Source of the DNA: Rhodospirillales bacterium
GTDB lineage: Bacteria; Pseudomonadota; Alphaproteobacteria; Micavibrionales; Micavibrionaceae
Reading direction: 5' to 3'
Assembly (NCBI GenBank): GCA_023898785.1
Contig: CP060239.1
Coordinates: 806,001-870,000 of the forward strand
Length of the DNA: 64,000 nucleotides
Shown here: positions 52,215 through 61,063 of the stretch, one piece after another
How positions within the stretch are numbered: position 1 is the stretch's first letter
How the letters are laid out: every line of letters begins with the position of its first letter
The notes under the pieces: model-generated
The model's input: the letters and a program-made list of their open reading frames with translations, nothing else
Databases searched by the model: none
Told to the model about the DNA's origin: nothing
Position numbers and translations under genes: made by a program

Positions 52215-53818
52215 TCTTTCGCGGGCCCCCTTATAAGAATTTCTGCCACAAAGTCTTGTTGAATATCCTGTTTTTCAAGATCTCCCGCCTCAACAATAAG
52301 ACCTTCGGTATATTCATAATCCTTGAGGAATTTAGTCACCTCAACTTTGTAACCCGGCAGCAGACTTTCAATACGTACGCTCAAATCGGCAACCTCTTTA
52401 TTCCCCTTATCGACATTTGCCGTCGATGGATATGTCATTTTCATGCGCGTTTCAAATCTTGGTTGCGACTCATTTTTAACTGCGCTCCACACATTCTGCG
52501 CAATCGTAGGCTTTACTTTCTTTATCTCAATACTATCAATACGCAAGTCCTTACCCAGAGCCTTGCCGACCTTCTGAAAGACGGTAAGAATCGGAATGCG
52601 GTCATCTTCAAACTCCTTATGAACAGCAAGCGCTCCTTGAACAAGGCGAGCATCGAAGCCAACCTTATCAAGACGCTGAACCTCACGCTGATATTGTGCA
52701 TCGAGTTGTGATTTATTGCGCTTCAAACCTTCAATATCAGACACCAGAGATGCCAGCGATCCAGCACTTGATACAACCTGATAGCCCAGGAACGCAGATC
52801 CACACAACAGCGCCATTCCGACAAGCATCGCTACTTGACGCGGTTTTGAGACTTCATCAACCTGCGTTGCCTTCATCGGCAACACGAAACTTCCCTTCCG
52901 ACCAGCCCAAGCCACATGCAGAACATCGGCATAACGCATATCGGCTTGACGGCCTATATTCACCCCTAACGCTCTGGCGGCGTCATCCACGCCCAAAATA
53001 TGAAGATCATAGTCTTCATCAAATATAGAGCGCAAAGCTTCAGCCGGCGCAGGATTTGCTATGACGAACACATCCAATCCATCAGCGGGATCATAACCAA
53101 AACGTGAAAGATAGCTGATGGTTGATTTAAATTCCTGATACAATTCAGATGCCCATACTTGAGGATCATCATCCTTCTCAGCAATAGGACTCATCCGTGT
53201 AAGCGCTAGCTCACCGTTTTTTGTCAGAACCTGACGCAGGCTTCCATTCTGATGCTGACCAATAAAAATGGACCATACATTCTTTTTACGTCCCTTTTTG
53301 GCCCCGATCTTACCTGACAAGGCTTTGACCATATCGGAGGATTCAATCGGCAGCAGACAAAATGCCGCAACAGAGGCCATTGATTTTTTAGTTGATTCAA
53401 TCGTTTTGGTAATCTGATCGTTTCCAGCAACGGCTGCAAATATATAAATATCAGCAGCAGGCTGAGAGTCAGTCTTCGCCACCTTTTCCTTTAAAGGAAA
53501 CGCCGCGCGAATTGGATAATGAGGAAACGCTACATTAAGTTTGCGCTTAACCATTGACGCTTTATCAACCATCCCTACACCGGTGCGCACCACCCGCTCC
53601 TTGCGGTAATGCTGCTCTACCATATCATTGAGAATCAAAACCGGTTTTTTACCACAATCTTTGGCAATAATGCTGGCGACGTTTTTCTCAAAATTTTCCG
53701 CTTCCCATGGAATCGTATCGATAAGCTTTACGCCAGGTCCTCTAACTGTATAGATAGACAAAAATTCGTCGGAAACGAGCAATACTGTACGATTAGGAGC
53801 AAGAAAAGAAAGTGACAT
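52211..53818 (-). CDS. PilM/PilN-like fusion protein of the pilus platform
   Basis: A 535-residue protein. Residues 1-320 resemble the actin-like GspL/PilM/MshI fold (VLLVSDEFLSIYTVRGPGVK, PVLILNDMVEQHYRKERVV, SELYQEFKSTISYLSRFGYDP). A membrane segment follows (VAMLVGMALLCGSAFLGYQVVSS), then a coiled coil and a PilN-like periplasmic domain. So two platform proteins that are separate in Pseudomonas and many others are one chain here, as also in GspL. ATP-binding residues cannot be identified with confidence. It ends 4 bases into the PilO-like start. Confidence 0.68.
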   Translation of the reverse strand: MSLSFLAPNRTVLLVSDEFLSIYTVRGPGVKLIDTIPWEAENFEKNVASIIAKDCGKKPVLILNDMVEQHYRKERVVRTGVGMVDKASMVKRKLNVAFPHYPIRAAFPLKEKVAKTDSQPAADIYIFAAVAGNDQITKTIESTKKSMASVAAFCLLPIESSDMVKALSGKIGAKKGRKKNVWSIFIGQHQNGSLRQVLTKNGELALTRMSPIAEKDDDPQVWASELYQEFKSTISYLSRFGYDPADGLDVFVIANPAPAEALRSIFDEDYDLHILGVDDAARALGVNIGRQADMRYADVLHVAWAGRKGSFVLPMKATQVDEVSKPRQVAMLVGMALLCGSAFLGYQVVSSAGSLASLVSDIEGLKRNKSQLDAQYQREVQRLDKVGFDARLVQGALAVHKEFEDDRIPILTVFQKVGKALGKDLRIDSIEIKKVKPTIAQNVWSAVKNESQPRFETRMKMTYPSTANVDKGNKEVADLSVRIESLLPGYKVEVTKFLKDYEYTEGLIVEAGDLEKQDIQQDFVAEILIRGPAKE

Positions 53819-53824
53819 CGGTAC

Positions 53825-55078
53825 TTAAAAATCCATAAAGTTTCCAAGGTTCATGTAGATTGGTCCCAGGCTGCCTGCAGCAATCCAAGCAATGATGAGT
53901 CCGAGTATAGCAGTTAATGTCGGCTGAATCATCTCAATTAACGCTTCAATCGCTTCATTTACATCATGTGTATAAAAATCAGAGACCTGATCAAGCACCG
54001 GTGTTAGATTCCCGGACTCTTCTCCGACCTTAACCATACGTACAACCAGACTTGGAAATTCACCACTTGCATTAAATGCTTCGGACAATGCACTTCCTGC
54101 CTTCACGTGACCTTCAACGCTTTCCATGGCATCCAGCATCATCAGGTTTGTCACGGTCGCTCGCGAGTTTTCCAGCGCGCTGATTACATTGATCCCGCTT
54201 GCATAAAGCGCACCAAATGTTTGAGCATAGCGCGCAATAGAAATTTTGCGAATAAGCGGGCCAACCACGGGGGCATTCAGCCACCACGAATCAAGCTTAT
54301 AGGCTATAGCGTCTGAGCTGTGGCGCAAAAGCTTTACCGTTCCAAAAATAATCACCGGAACAACCATGACAATAATCGAGCCATATACAGGCACCCCAAA
54401 GAAGTGAAACTGGGGCTCAACCATAAAGTCAGATGTCGCAATTAATGCAATCGTGAACCATGGCAGATCAAGATCTAGGAACCTTAAAAAGCCTACAATC
54501 TGCGGCACGACTATACTCATCATAAACACAACGGTCAAAATAACCACAACGCTGACGATGATGGGATAGCGCGTAGCCTTTCTGATTTTGGCCTGAATGA
54601 CATCAACCCATTTCAAATATTTTATGAGTTGGAGGTATGAGGCTGTTAAATCCCCTGTTTCTTCTCCGGCTTCGACCAAGGAGATATAAAGCGGCTTAAA
54701 GACTTTGGGATGCTTATTCATCGCCTCAGACAACGCCGCGCCGTCAGATACATCGCGAAAAATTTCTGACATTATATCACGCAGACCATCATGCTCGGTT
54801 GAATCGCGCACATCAGAAAGCGCATCAAGCAACGGTACGCCTGCGCTTTGCATCTGCTCCAATTGTACAAAAAGCTGAATAACATCGCGAAGCTTGATTT
54901 TCTTTTGACCAATCTGGCCAAAACCGCCCTTAGACTTGGTTGACTGTGCAGAGCAATCCACCAACTCAAGCCCGGCAGACTGGAGTTGCTTGTAAAGGTC
55001 AACCTCACTATTGGCCGCAATGTTACCGCGAATGGGCCGACCTTTAGAGTTTATTGCTTTGTACTTATAGCGTGGTAT
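53825..55078 (-). CDS. PilC/GspF-type inner-membrane platform protein, probable non-AUG start
   Basis: A 417-residue platform protein that couples the motor ATPases to the fibre. Two GspF domains are visible: LFVQLEQMQSAGVPLLDALSD and SLVEAGEETGDLTASYLQL, then ARYAQTFGALYASGINVISAL and MVKVGEESGNLTPVLDQV. The conserved N-terminal segment PRYKYKAINSKGRPIRGNIA is encoded upstream of the first in-frame GTG (54964), and an in-frame TGA lies at 55082-55084. The only codons between that stop and PRYK are ATC and ATA, so translation appears to start at ATA (55076-55078) or ATC (55079-55081), with AAAGGA 6-9 bases before. Confidence 0.85.
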   Translation of the reverse strand: MPRYKYKAINSKGRPIRGNIAANSEVDLYKQLQSAGLELVDCSAQSTKSKGGFGQIGQKKIKLRDVIQLFVQLEQMQSAGVPLLDALSDVRDSTEHDGLRDIMSEIFRDVSDGAALSEAMNKHPKVFKPLYISLVEAGEETGDLTASYLQLIKYLKWVDVIQAKIRKATRYPIIVSVVVILTVVFMMSIVVPQIVGFLRFLDLDLPWFTIALIATSDFMVEPQFHFFGVPVYGSIIVMVVPVIIFGTVKLLRHSSDAIAYKLDSWWLNAPVVGPLIRKISIARYAQTFGALYASGINVISALENSRATVTNLMMLDAMESVEGHVKAGSALSEAFNASGEFPSLVVRMVKVGEESGNLTPVLDQVSDFYTHDVNEAIEALIEMIQPTLTAILGLIIAWIAAGSLGPIYMNLGNFMDF

Positions 55079-55107
55079 GATTCAGGATCCTTTACATGAA
55101 GTGAAAA

Positions 55108-57129
55108 TCACCGTCTTATATCAACGACTTTGGCGAGCGCCTCCAGGGATGTAACCCCTTCCAGAACTTTTAGAATGCCATCGTCTTTCATGCTTTTGAA
55201 GCCTTTTTTCACGGCCATGGCTTTTAACTCAGCCTTATTTGCACCGCGCGCGAGCAATTCATCCATTTCTTCATCGAATGTCAGGATTTCAACAACGGCT
55301 GTCCGCCCTTTATACCCGCTGCCGCTACAGCTATCGCATCCGCCCTGCCTTGCGCGATAAATTGTTGGCATATTTGCTGGATCAGCACCCAAAATCTCAC
55401 ATTCTTGTGCATCAGGCTGGTACGCTTCTTTACAGACCGGACACAATCTGCGCGTCAGGCGCTGTGCAAAAACCGCAACGATAGCTCCGGCAACCATGCC
55501 AGGCTTCAACCCCAGATCGAACAGACGAGGAATTGCGCCGAATGAATCGTTTGTGTGCAGCGTTGTATAAACCTGGTGCCCTGTCATCGCAGCCTTTAAC
55601 GCCATGCCAGCCGTTTCACCATCACGAATTTCACCGATAAAGATGATGTCCGGGTCCTGACGCAAAAGCGCTTTGATGCCATCTGCGAATTCCAGTACGC
55701 CTTCACGCACGTGCGTCTGGCGAATCATCGGCAAAGAATATTCCACCGGGTCTTCAAGAGTCTGGATATTCACCTCGACATCGTTAATTTCATTCAACAT
55801 GGAATAAAGCGATGTCGTTTTCCCAGAGCCGGTTGGACCCGTTACGATAATAATACCTTCGGGCTTACTTTGTGCCTGACGAATCAGATTGCGGTTATGA
55901 TTGCTAAAGCCGAGTTTTTCCATCGGCATAATGCTTTCACTCTGATCCAGAACACGCAGTACGATGTTTTCACCGTGCACCGTCGGCAGAGAAGACACGC
56001 GGAAATCGGCCTCGCGCCCCCCGACATGCATACCGAAACGCCCGTCTTGCGCACCTAATTTATCCGCTATATTCATGCCGGACATAATCTTGATGCGTTG
56101 AGAAATTCCGCTCCAATGCTGTTTATGCAGAATTTGCGCTGTAAAAAGCACACCATCCTTGCGATAACGCAGACGAATAAAGTTTTCTTCCGGTTCGAAG
56201 TGCAAGTCAGATGCACCAATCTTTACAGCTTCAAAAACCAACGCATTTACAAGACGTACAATCGGGTGTGAAAATGCTTCGCTTTCATCTAGGGACGCTA
56301 CATCTTTTTGCTCTTTCCCCTCTTCAAGCTCTTGCAAGATCGCGTTGACCGAGCTGGCATACCCATAAGCTGCATCAATCGCCTCACTCAGGATTTTCGG
56401 CGTACACACCATCGGCTTGACTGTCAGCCCCTTGGGAATGAAGCGGCGAAGCATATCCATAGCAACAATGTCGTAGGGGTCCGCCATAGCTACCTTGATG
56501 TGGTGCTCGCTCATAGATACCGGCAATACCTTATGCTTGGCAGCTTCTTCCTTGGTAATCAGCCCTAAGACCTCGCCATCAAAAATTGTATTTTGCGGAT
56601 CAAAGAGTTCAACGCCAGAACTTTGAGCAATAAAAGCGCTCAACGTCTCTTCATCAATAAACCCCAGGTCAACCATGACCTCACCGAGCATCTTGCCAGT
56701 AATTTTCTTTTCCTGAAGAGCCACGTTCAGCTGATCTTTGGAAATCAATCCCATCTCAACCATACGATCGCCGATGCGCCCTTTTCTGCGTAGATCATCG
56801 TCCTCTTCAGATTCATTTATAGTAATATTACGACTGTACGTCTTGAGAGCATGGCCCGTATCTTGTCTCTGCTGTTGTGATTGTGATTGTGATTGCTGCG
56901 TTTGATTTTCACGCGCAGGCACAAAACGCGCAGGAAGCTGCGCAGCGCTTTTTTCATTTTCAGAATTAGGCAGATTTTGATCAATGACTTCAACCTGAAC
57001 AGGCTCTGCATCTTCTTCTAATACGAGTCCATGAAAAGTCTCTGATATCGGCGCCTCTGTTGCCTTTACAGACTTAGATTCCTTAACAATGATACCCTCA
57101 ATGGGTTCTTTATCGTCCCTATGGATCAT
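55108..57129 (-). CDS. GspE/PilB-type pilus extension ATPase with MshEN domain
   Basis: A 673-residue extension ATPase. Residues about 115-175 hold an MshEN-type domain, known to bind c-di-GMP in MshE: RIGDRMVEMGLISKDQLNVA followed by LGEVMVDLGFIDEETLSAFI. The core shows GPTGSGKTTSLYSMLN (Walker A), IQTLEDPVEYSLP, PDIIFIGEIRDGETAGMALK (Walker B) and TTLHTNDSFG (His box). A four-Cys zinc motif, CPVCKEAYQ and CDSCSGSGYKG, lies near the C-terminus. The first 110 residues are polar, with a Gln/Ser-rich stretch. The ATG at 57129 is chosen. It is first in the pilus cluster. Confidence 0.92.
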   Translation of the reverse strand: MIHRDDKEPIEGIIVKESKSVKATEAPISETFHGLVLEEDAEPVQVEVIDQNLPNSENEKSAAQLPARFVPARENQTQQSQSQSQQQRQDTGHALKTYSRNITINESEEDDDLRRKGRIGDRMVEMGLISKDQLNVALQEKKITGKMLGEVMVDLGFIDEETLSAFIAQSSGVELFDPQNTIFDGEVLGLITKEEAAKHKVLPVSMSEHHIKVAMADPYDIVAMDMLRRFIPKGLTVKPMVCTPKILSEAIDAAYGYASSVNAILQELEEGKEQKDVASLDESEAFSHPIVRLVNALVFEAVKIGASDLHFEPEENFIRLRYRKDGVLFTAQILHKQHWSGISQRIKIMSGMNIADKLGAQDGRFGMHVGGREADFRVSSLPTVHGENIVLRVLDQSESIMPMEKLGFSNHNRNLIRQAQSKPEGIIIVTGPTGSGKTTSLYSMLNEINDVEVNIQTLEDPVEYSLPMIRQTHVREGVLEFADGIKALLRQDPDIIFIGEIRDGETAGMALKAAMTGHQVYTTLHTNDSFGAIPRLFDLGLKPGMVAGAIVAVFAQRLTRRLCPVCKEAYQPDAQECEILGADPANMPTIYRARQGGCDSCSGSGYKGRTAVVEILTFDEEMDELLARGANKAELKAMAVKKGFKSMKDDGILKVLEGVTSLEALAKVVDIRR

Positions 57130-57264
57130 TTTTATGCTCTCTACCCTAAGAAAATAGCTTTTGAGTATTATCAGAAGAGTTACGCCATTCGAGTAATCAG
57201 GATATCCTAGAAAAGTTAACAAAACAAATATGTTTATTTACATAACTTTTAAGATTTAAAGAAA

Positions 57265-57300
57265 AAAGAAGGCACCGATCTAAAATTTGGTGCCTTCTTT
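57265..57300. terminator. Bidirectional terminator
   Basis: AAAGAAGGCACC pairs with GGTGCCTTCTTT over 12 bp around a 12-base loop. It separates the glnII transcript from the pilus cluster. Confidence 0.85.
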
Positions 57301-57325
57301 AATTTAATACCATTTAAAACTGTGT

Positions 57326-58450
57326 TTATTCAGCAGCAACAGCTGTAATTTTCTTATCTCGACGTGGCCAGGAGCTAAATCTCATCACAGATTCATCCAC
57401 GCCGCATACTGTCGTACATAAACGCGCAGCAACCAAATACGGGTCTGCATTTGCACCGGGACGACGATCTTCAAAATAGCCATACCCTTTGATTGCAACA
57501 GGTTTTGGAATACGGATCGAACAGCCGCGATCAGCATCTCCTGCCTTGAACGTATTGATATCGCATGTTTCATGCAGCCCTGTCAGGCGCTCACTCAGGC
57601 CTGCGCCATAAAGTACGATATGCTCTGCGTGTTTTTTGCTCAGTGCGTCTACAGCAGCATCGATTGCCGCACGACCTTTAGATTTATCGCGGGTATCGCT
57701 TGTAGAGAAGTTTGTATGCATGCCTGCACCATTCCAGTCGCCTTTGACCGGTTTATTTTCAAGCGTTGCCGCAATATCAAACTCTTCGCCAACACGATGG
57801 AGCAGCCAGCGCGCAACCCAAACCTGATCAGCCATATTTAAAACGCCTGAATCTTCAGAATTATCACCACGATAGCCAATCTGAAATTCCCATTGACCGG
57901 GCATAACTTCGGCGTTCATGCCGTAATACATTAGACCAGCATCAAGGCAGAGTTCAGCGTGAGTTTCTGCTACCTCACGGCCAAAGGCCTCTTCGGCGCC
58001 AACGCCGCAGTAATACGGCCCTTGTGGCGCCGGATAGCCATGTGACGGCCAACCAAGCGGCGTACGATGACCTTGTGGGAAGAGCGTATATTCCTGCTCA
58101 AAGCCTGCCCAGGGATCCTGCTTACTGGCGCCGGCGTCCAGTACTTCGCGCAGTTGCGCGCGTGAGTTGGATTCGTGCGGGCTTCCATCAGGGTTATTCA
58201 CCTCACACATCACGAGGAAGTTGCCTTCACCACGGATAGGGTCTTTGAAATATGAAACAGGTTGCAAGATGCAGTCTGAATCATTGCCTGCGGCCTGTTG
58301 CGTAGATGATCCGTCAAAGCTCCACTCTGGGAACTCCGTAATTTTTGGCTTGGCACCAAGGTTTACAACACGCGTTTTCGAACGGACAAAACGCGTGGGG
58401 ACACTTCCGTCAAGCCAGATATATTCTGCTAAACCAAAATTAGTGGACAT
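57326..58450 (-). CDS. glnII: Type II (GSII) glutamine synthetase
   Basis: A 374-residue glutamine synthetase of the eukaryotic-like GSII type found in some alphaproteobacteria, distinct from adenylylated GlnA. Visible are WSFDGSSTQQAAGNDSD (the substrate-loop Asp), FEQEYTLFPQGHRTPLGWPSHGYP, CGVGAEEAFGREVAETH, AEVMPGQWEFQIGY, NGAGMHTNFSTSD and RGCSIRIPKPVAIKGYGYFEDRRPGA split around the active site. The ATG at 58450 has AAGGAG 9 bases upstream; a longer frame to 58621 has no homology. A TTGCAA-N5-TTGCAA motif lies 73-89 bases upstream. Confidence 0.94.
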   Translation of the reverse strand: MSTNFGLAEYIWLDGSVPTRFVRSKTRVVNLGAKPKITEFPEWSFDGSSTQQAAGNDSDCILQPVSYFKDPIRGEGNFLVMCEVNNPDGSPHESNSRAQLREVLDAGASKQDPWAGFEQEYTLFPQGHRTPLGWPSHGYPAPQGPYYCGVGAEEAFGREVAETHAELCLDAGLMYYGMNAEVMPGQWEFQIGYRGDNSEDSGVLNMADQVWVARWLLHRVGEEFDIAATLENKPVKGDWNGAGMHTNFSTSDTRDKSKGRAAIDAAVDALSKKHAEHIVLYGAGLSERLTGLHETCDINTFKAGDADRGCSIRIPKPVAIKGYGYFEDRRPGANADPYLVAARLCTTVCGVDESVMRFSSWPRRDKKITAVAAE

Positions 58451-58962
58451 GCTATTTAACTCCTTGCTATCAGCATTGATAAAAATGGTGAACGCAGCCA
58501 ATAAAGCGTGTTTTACAGGGATTTGCAAGCCCTTTGCAATGCGGCATAATATTTTGAGAGACTTTTTCGAGAAATAAATGACGAGCCTCAAGCCGGATAC
58601 TTCGAACGCACTTTTCCGCATTTTAGAAGGCTTGAAAGAAATTTTTAAGCGTTTATCAACAAAGCTTCCTAAGTTGTTTTTATATTCTTTTCAGTCGCTT
58701 ATACCTTGAGCAGTAGAATGCGGCGCAAGAAATTCCTGTTTCCCATGAGCCTGAACCCGCCGCAAAACGAGAAGATGTCGGCGGAATATTTTGAGCGGGC
58801 CATGGCGACGGCGCACCCCTCCATCACGGCGGTCGACAACGATAACAGCGCGGACAAATGGATTCAGGGCAGCGCAGAAACACCTTAAAAAAACATGCCA
58901 CGCAACCGGAAGAATTGCGCCAAATGCCTTAATGGGCGACGCCAGCGCTTCCCCTTCAGGCC
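58451..58962. other. Region between glnII and the porin gene
   Basis: The glnII leader and promoter region with a TTGCAA-N5-TTGCAA motif (58523-58539) occupies the left part. A 43-codon open frame starts at 58578 and ends at 58709, and a 57-codon frame (MRRKKFLFPMSLNPPQ) runs 58718-58888. The second has GC-rich third positions like real genes but no good ribosome-binding site, so it may be a remnant. Neither has a recognised family. I see no tRNA or repeat here. Confidence 0.35.
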
Positions 58963-60228
58963 TTAAAACTTCACACCGATTTGGAGCCAGAACTTTTCAC
59001 GGTCCGCAACGCCGCTGTCGCCGTCATAGTCAGCGTATTTGAGTAATACATCGACGCCTTTGAACGGCTGGCCAACATCAGGAAGTGTGAAGCTTTTACC
59101 GATAGACAGATCGACTTCATCACCAAAATCGCCGCTACTGGAATCGTTGCTGTCAAAGTCATGATAGACAGCCGCCAATTTTGTGCCATCGACGATGCTG
59201 TCTGTGCCGGAAATTTTGTAAGAAGCGCTTAAATAAGCATCTTCAAGTCCTGCGGCCGGTGTATTTAAGAACGCATCTGCCCAGCCGTTGAACTTATGAA
59301 GTGTAGCCAGAGGAGTCTGGAAAGCGTTTGCGCCATCCCCTTCCAGAACTTCATAACCGGCCGTCAGCGTAAAACCATGACCTGAGACGGACGGCGCAAT
59401 GTGATAATATTCTTCGTCATAATTGGCCGTATTGTTTCTGAAGTCGTCCTGCGTAGCGGCTTCGGCCTCATAGGAAAACGTCCAGTTTTGATCGAGCGGC
59501 ACCTTCCCTGTTGCCCTGATTCCGTATGTCTGTGAAGAGCGTGCAGCCAGCTGGTCAAAATCAAACCAGTAGCCATAAACAATGGTATTCAGCCATTCCG
59601 CCCATTGATAGCCAGCGCGTGCGATATGGCTTTCCGTGTCCAGATCTCCCAAAGGGTGCTCATCGCCGAAGATACGGTTGACGTTCCAGACGTGCCCGTA
59701 CTGAAAAGTAGCGTTTTCCAACCCTGTATAGGTGAACAGCGCAGAATCGAAAGTCTGGTCGTTCTGGCGCCAGCCTACCGTTCCAACAAAACGTTGATTA
59801 TCGAGATTAATTCCCTGGCGTCCTACTTTGATTTCTGCCCCCGGCAACCCTGTCCATGTTAGCCAGGCCTGATTGATCTCTGCATTATCCGGATCGGCGA
59901 CAACCGGATAGGTTGCCTTCCCGTTCACCGTATCGTTAAAGTCGTTTGAGCCGACATTCTGGACAATCTGCGCTTCGAGAAGAGCCTGGAAATCCCGGTA
60001 TTCACCTGTCTTGAAACCGACATTCGTACGCACGGTCGAAGCCTTTGCGTCATTTGCCACGCCGTCCTGATCGACAAACTCATAACGATAACGAACTTCC
60101 CCGAAGAAGCTCCCTTCCGTTACAATCGTTTCAACGTCTTCTCCGGCAAAGGCAGGAGAAAAGCCTTGAAAAAGGACAACACAGACTCCCGACAGGAGGA
60201 GGGTTTTAAAAGATTTGGTTTTTAGCAT
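58963..60228 (-). CDS. Outer-membrane porin, alginate-export-like
   Basis: A 421-residue outer-membrane beta-barrel protein with a signal peptide (LLLSGVCVVLFQGFSPAFA). Alternating polar and aromatic strands run throughout, such as FFGEVRYRYEFVD, QAWLTWTGLPGAEIKVGRQG and FTLTAGYEVLEGD, and the last residue is Phe in KFWLQIGVKF as required by the BAM complex. The family resembles alginate-export or OprD-like porins; the substrate cannot be told. An FNR-type box lies about 72 bases upstream of the start, suggesting anaerobic induction. Confidence 0.75.
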   Translation of the reverse strand: MLKTKSFKTLLLSGVCVVLFQGFSPAFAGEDVETIVTEGSFFGEVRYRYEFVDQDGVANDAKASTVRTNVGFKTGEYRDFQALLEAQIVQNVGSNDFNDTVNGKATYPVVADPDNAEINQAWLTWTGLPGAEIKVGRQGINLDNQRFVGTVGWRQNDQTFDSALFTYTGLENATFQYGHVWNVNRIFGDEHPLGDLDTESHIARAGYQWAEWLNTIVYGYWFDFDQLAARSSQTYGIRATGKVPLDQNWTFSYEAEAATQDDFRNNTANYDEEYYHIAPSVSGHGFTLTAGYEVLEGDGANAFQTPLATLHKFNGWADAFLNTPAAGLEDAYLSASYKISGTDSIVDGTKLAAVYHDFDSNDSSSGDFGDEVDLSIGKSFTLPDVGQPFKGVDVLLKYADYDGDSGVADREKFWLQIGVKF

Positions 60229-60299
60229 GGCGCACTCTTTTGTTTATATGAAACAGTTATATCCACGTTTGACAATGTGGTTACCGGATGGGTTTATCC

Positions 60300-60313
60300 T
60301 TGATCTAAATCAA
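60300..60313 (-). promoter_or_regulatory. Perfect FNR/Anr-type box upstream of the porin
   Basis: TTGAT-CTAA-ATCAA, a perfect match to the FNR/Anr consensus. The centre is about 78 bases upstream of the porin start codon and just beyond the carbonic anhydrase stop. Class II placement would give transcription start near 60265. Confidence 0.65.
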
Positions 60314-60314
60314 G

Positions 60315-61052
60315 TTACTGAGAGCATGCGCATGTTTGCGCATATTTTTTCAAAAATCGGGAAAGATCGTACGCGCTGGGCAGCGAAGACATTTTTTTGG
60401 CTTGATCCTGCCTAATATCTTCAAAAAGGCCTTTTTCTACGTTGTATTCCAGAAGCTGCCCTTCTTTCATGTCGAAATACCAGCCGTGAATCTGGAGTTC
60501 CTGCCGCTCGTATTTATCCTTGATCCATGGAAAGGAGCGAAGGTTTTCCAATGAAACAAGGATGCTGGCCTGTTCCAGTGCCTTCGTTCTTTGCTTTTCG
60601 CCTGCAAAAGACAATACGGAAAACACTTGTTCTTTTGCCTCGGAAGCAATCCCCAGCCAATGATGCAGAAATTCAAAGTTATGATATTCCGTGACCTGAA
60701 AATTGCCTGTTGCCAAAGCACCAATCCCTCCACATCCGGCATGCCCCAAAATGACAATATGTTTGACCTGTAAAAACCGGACGGCATATTCAATAGCGGA
60801 GCTTGTTCCTCGCAGAAGTCCGCCGTTATTGTAAGGTGGTACAAGCGCGGCGACATTCCGGACGGCGAAAAACTCGCCGGGATCGCTATAGGTCAAAATT
60901 GCCGGATCTATGCGCGAATCCGAGCAGGCGATCACCAACGTTTCAGGCTTTTGCCCCTCTGCGACCAGTTTTTGATATGCTTCTCCCTTTTTTGAATGGA
61001 AATAATCTTTTTTGAAAAGGGAAAAACCGTCCAGAAGTTTTTTATAGGCCAT
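60315..61052 (-). CDS. Beta-carbonic anhydrase
   Basis: A 245-residue zinc enzyme that interconverts CO2 and bicarbonate. Zinc ligands are visible at IACSDSRIDP (Cys 43, with Asp 45), and ILGHAGCGGI (His 104, Cys 107). The PETLVIACSDSR and FFAVRNVAALVPPY segments are typical. AAAGGAAAG precedes the ATG at 61052, which is preferred over an upstream start. It lies 11 bases after ubiV, so it may share the ubiT-U-V transcript. Confidence 0.93.
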   Translation of the reverse strand: MAYKKLLDGFSLFKKDYFHSKKGEAYQKLVAEGQKPETLVIACSDSRIDPAILTYSDPGEFFAVRNVAALVPPYNNGGLLRGTSSAIEYAVRFLQVKHIVILGHAGCGGIGALATGNFQVTEYHNFEFLHHWLGIASEAKEQVFSVLSFAGEKQRTKALEQASILVSLENLRSFPWIKDKYERQELQIHGWYFDMKEGQLLEYNVEKGLFEDIRQDQAKKMSSLPSAYDLSRFLKKYAQTCACSQ

Positions 61053-61063
61053 CGATCTTTCCT

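Noticed and set aside
54964..54966. GTG as the start of the PilC/GspF gene
   Set aside because: It would remove the conserved N-terminal segment PRYKYKAINSKGRPIRG that is encoded just upstream in the same frame.
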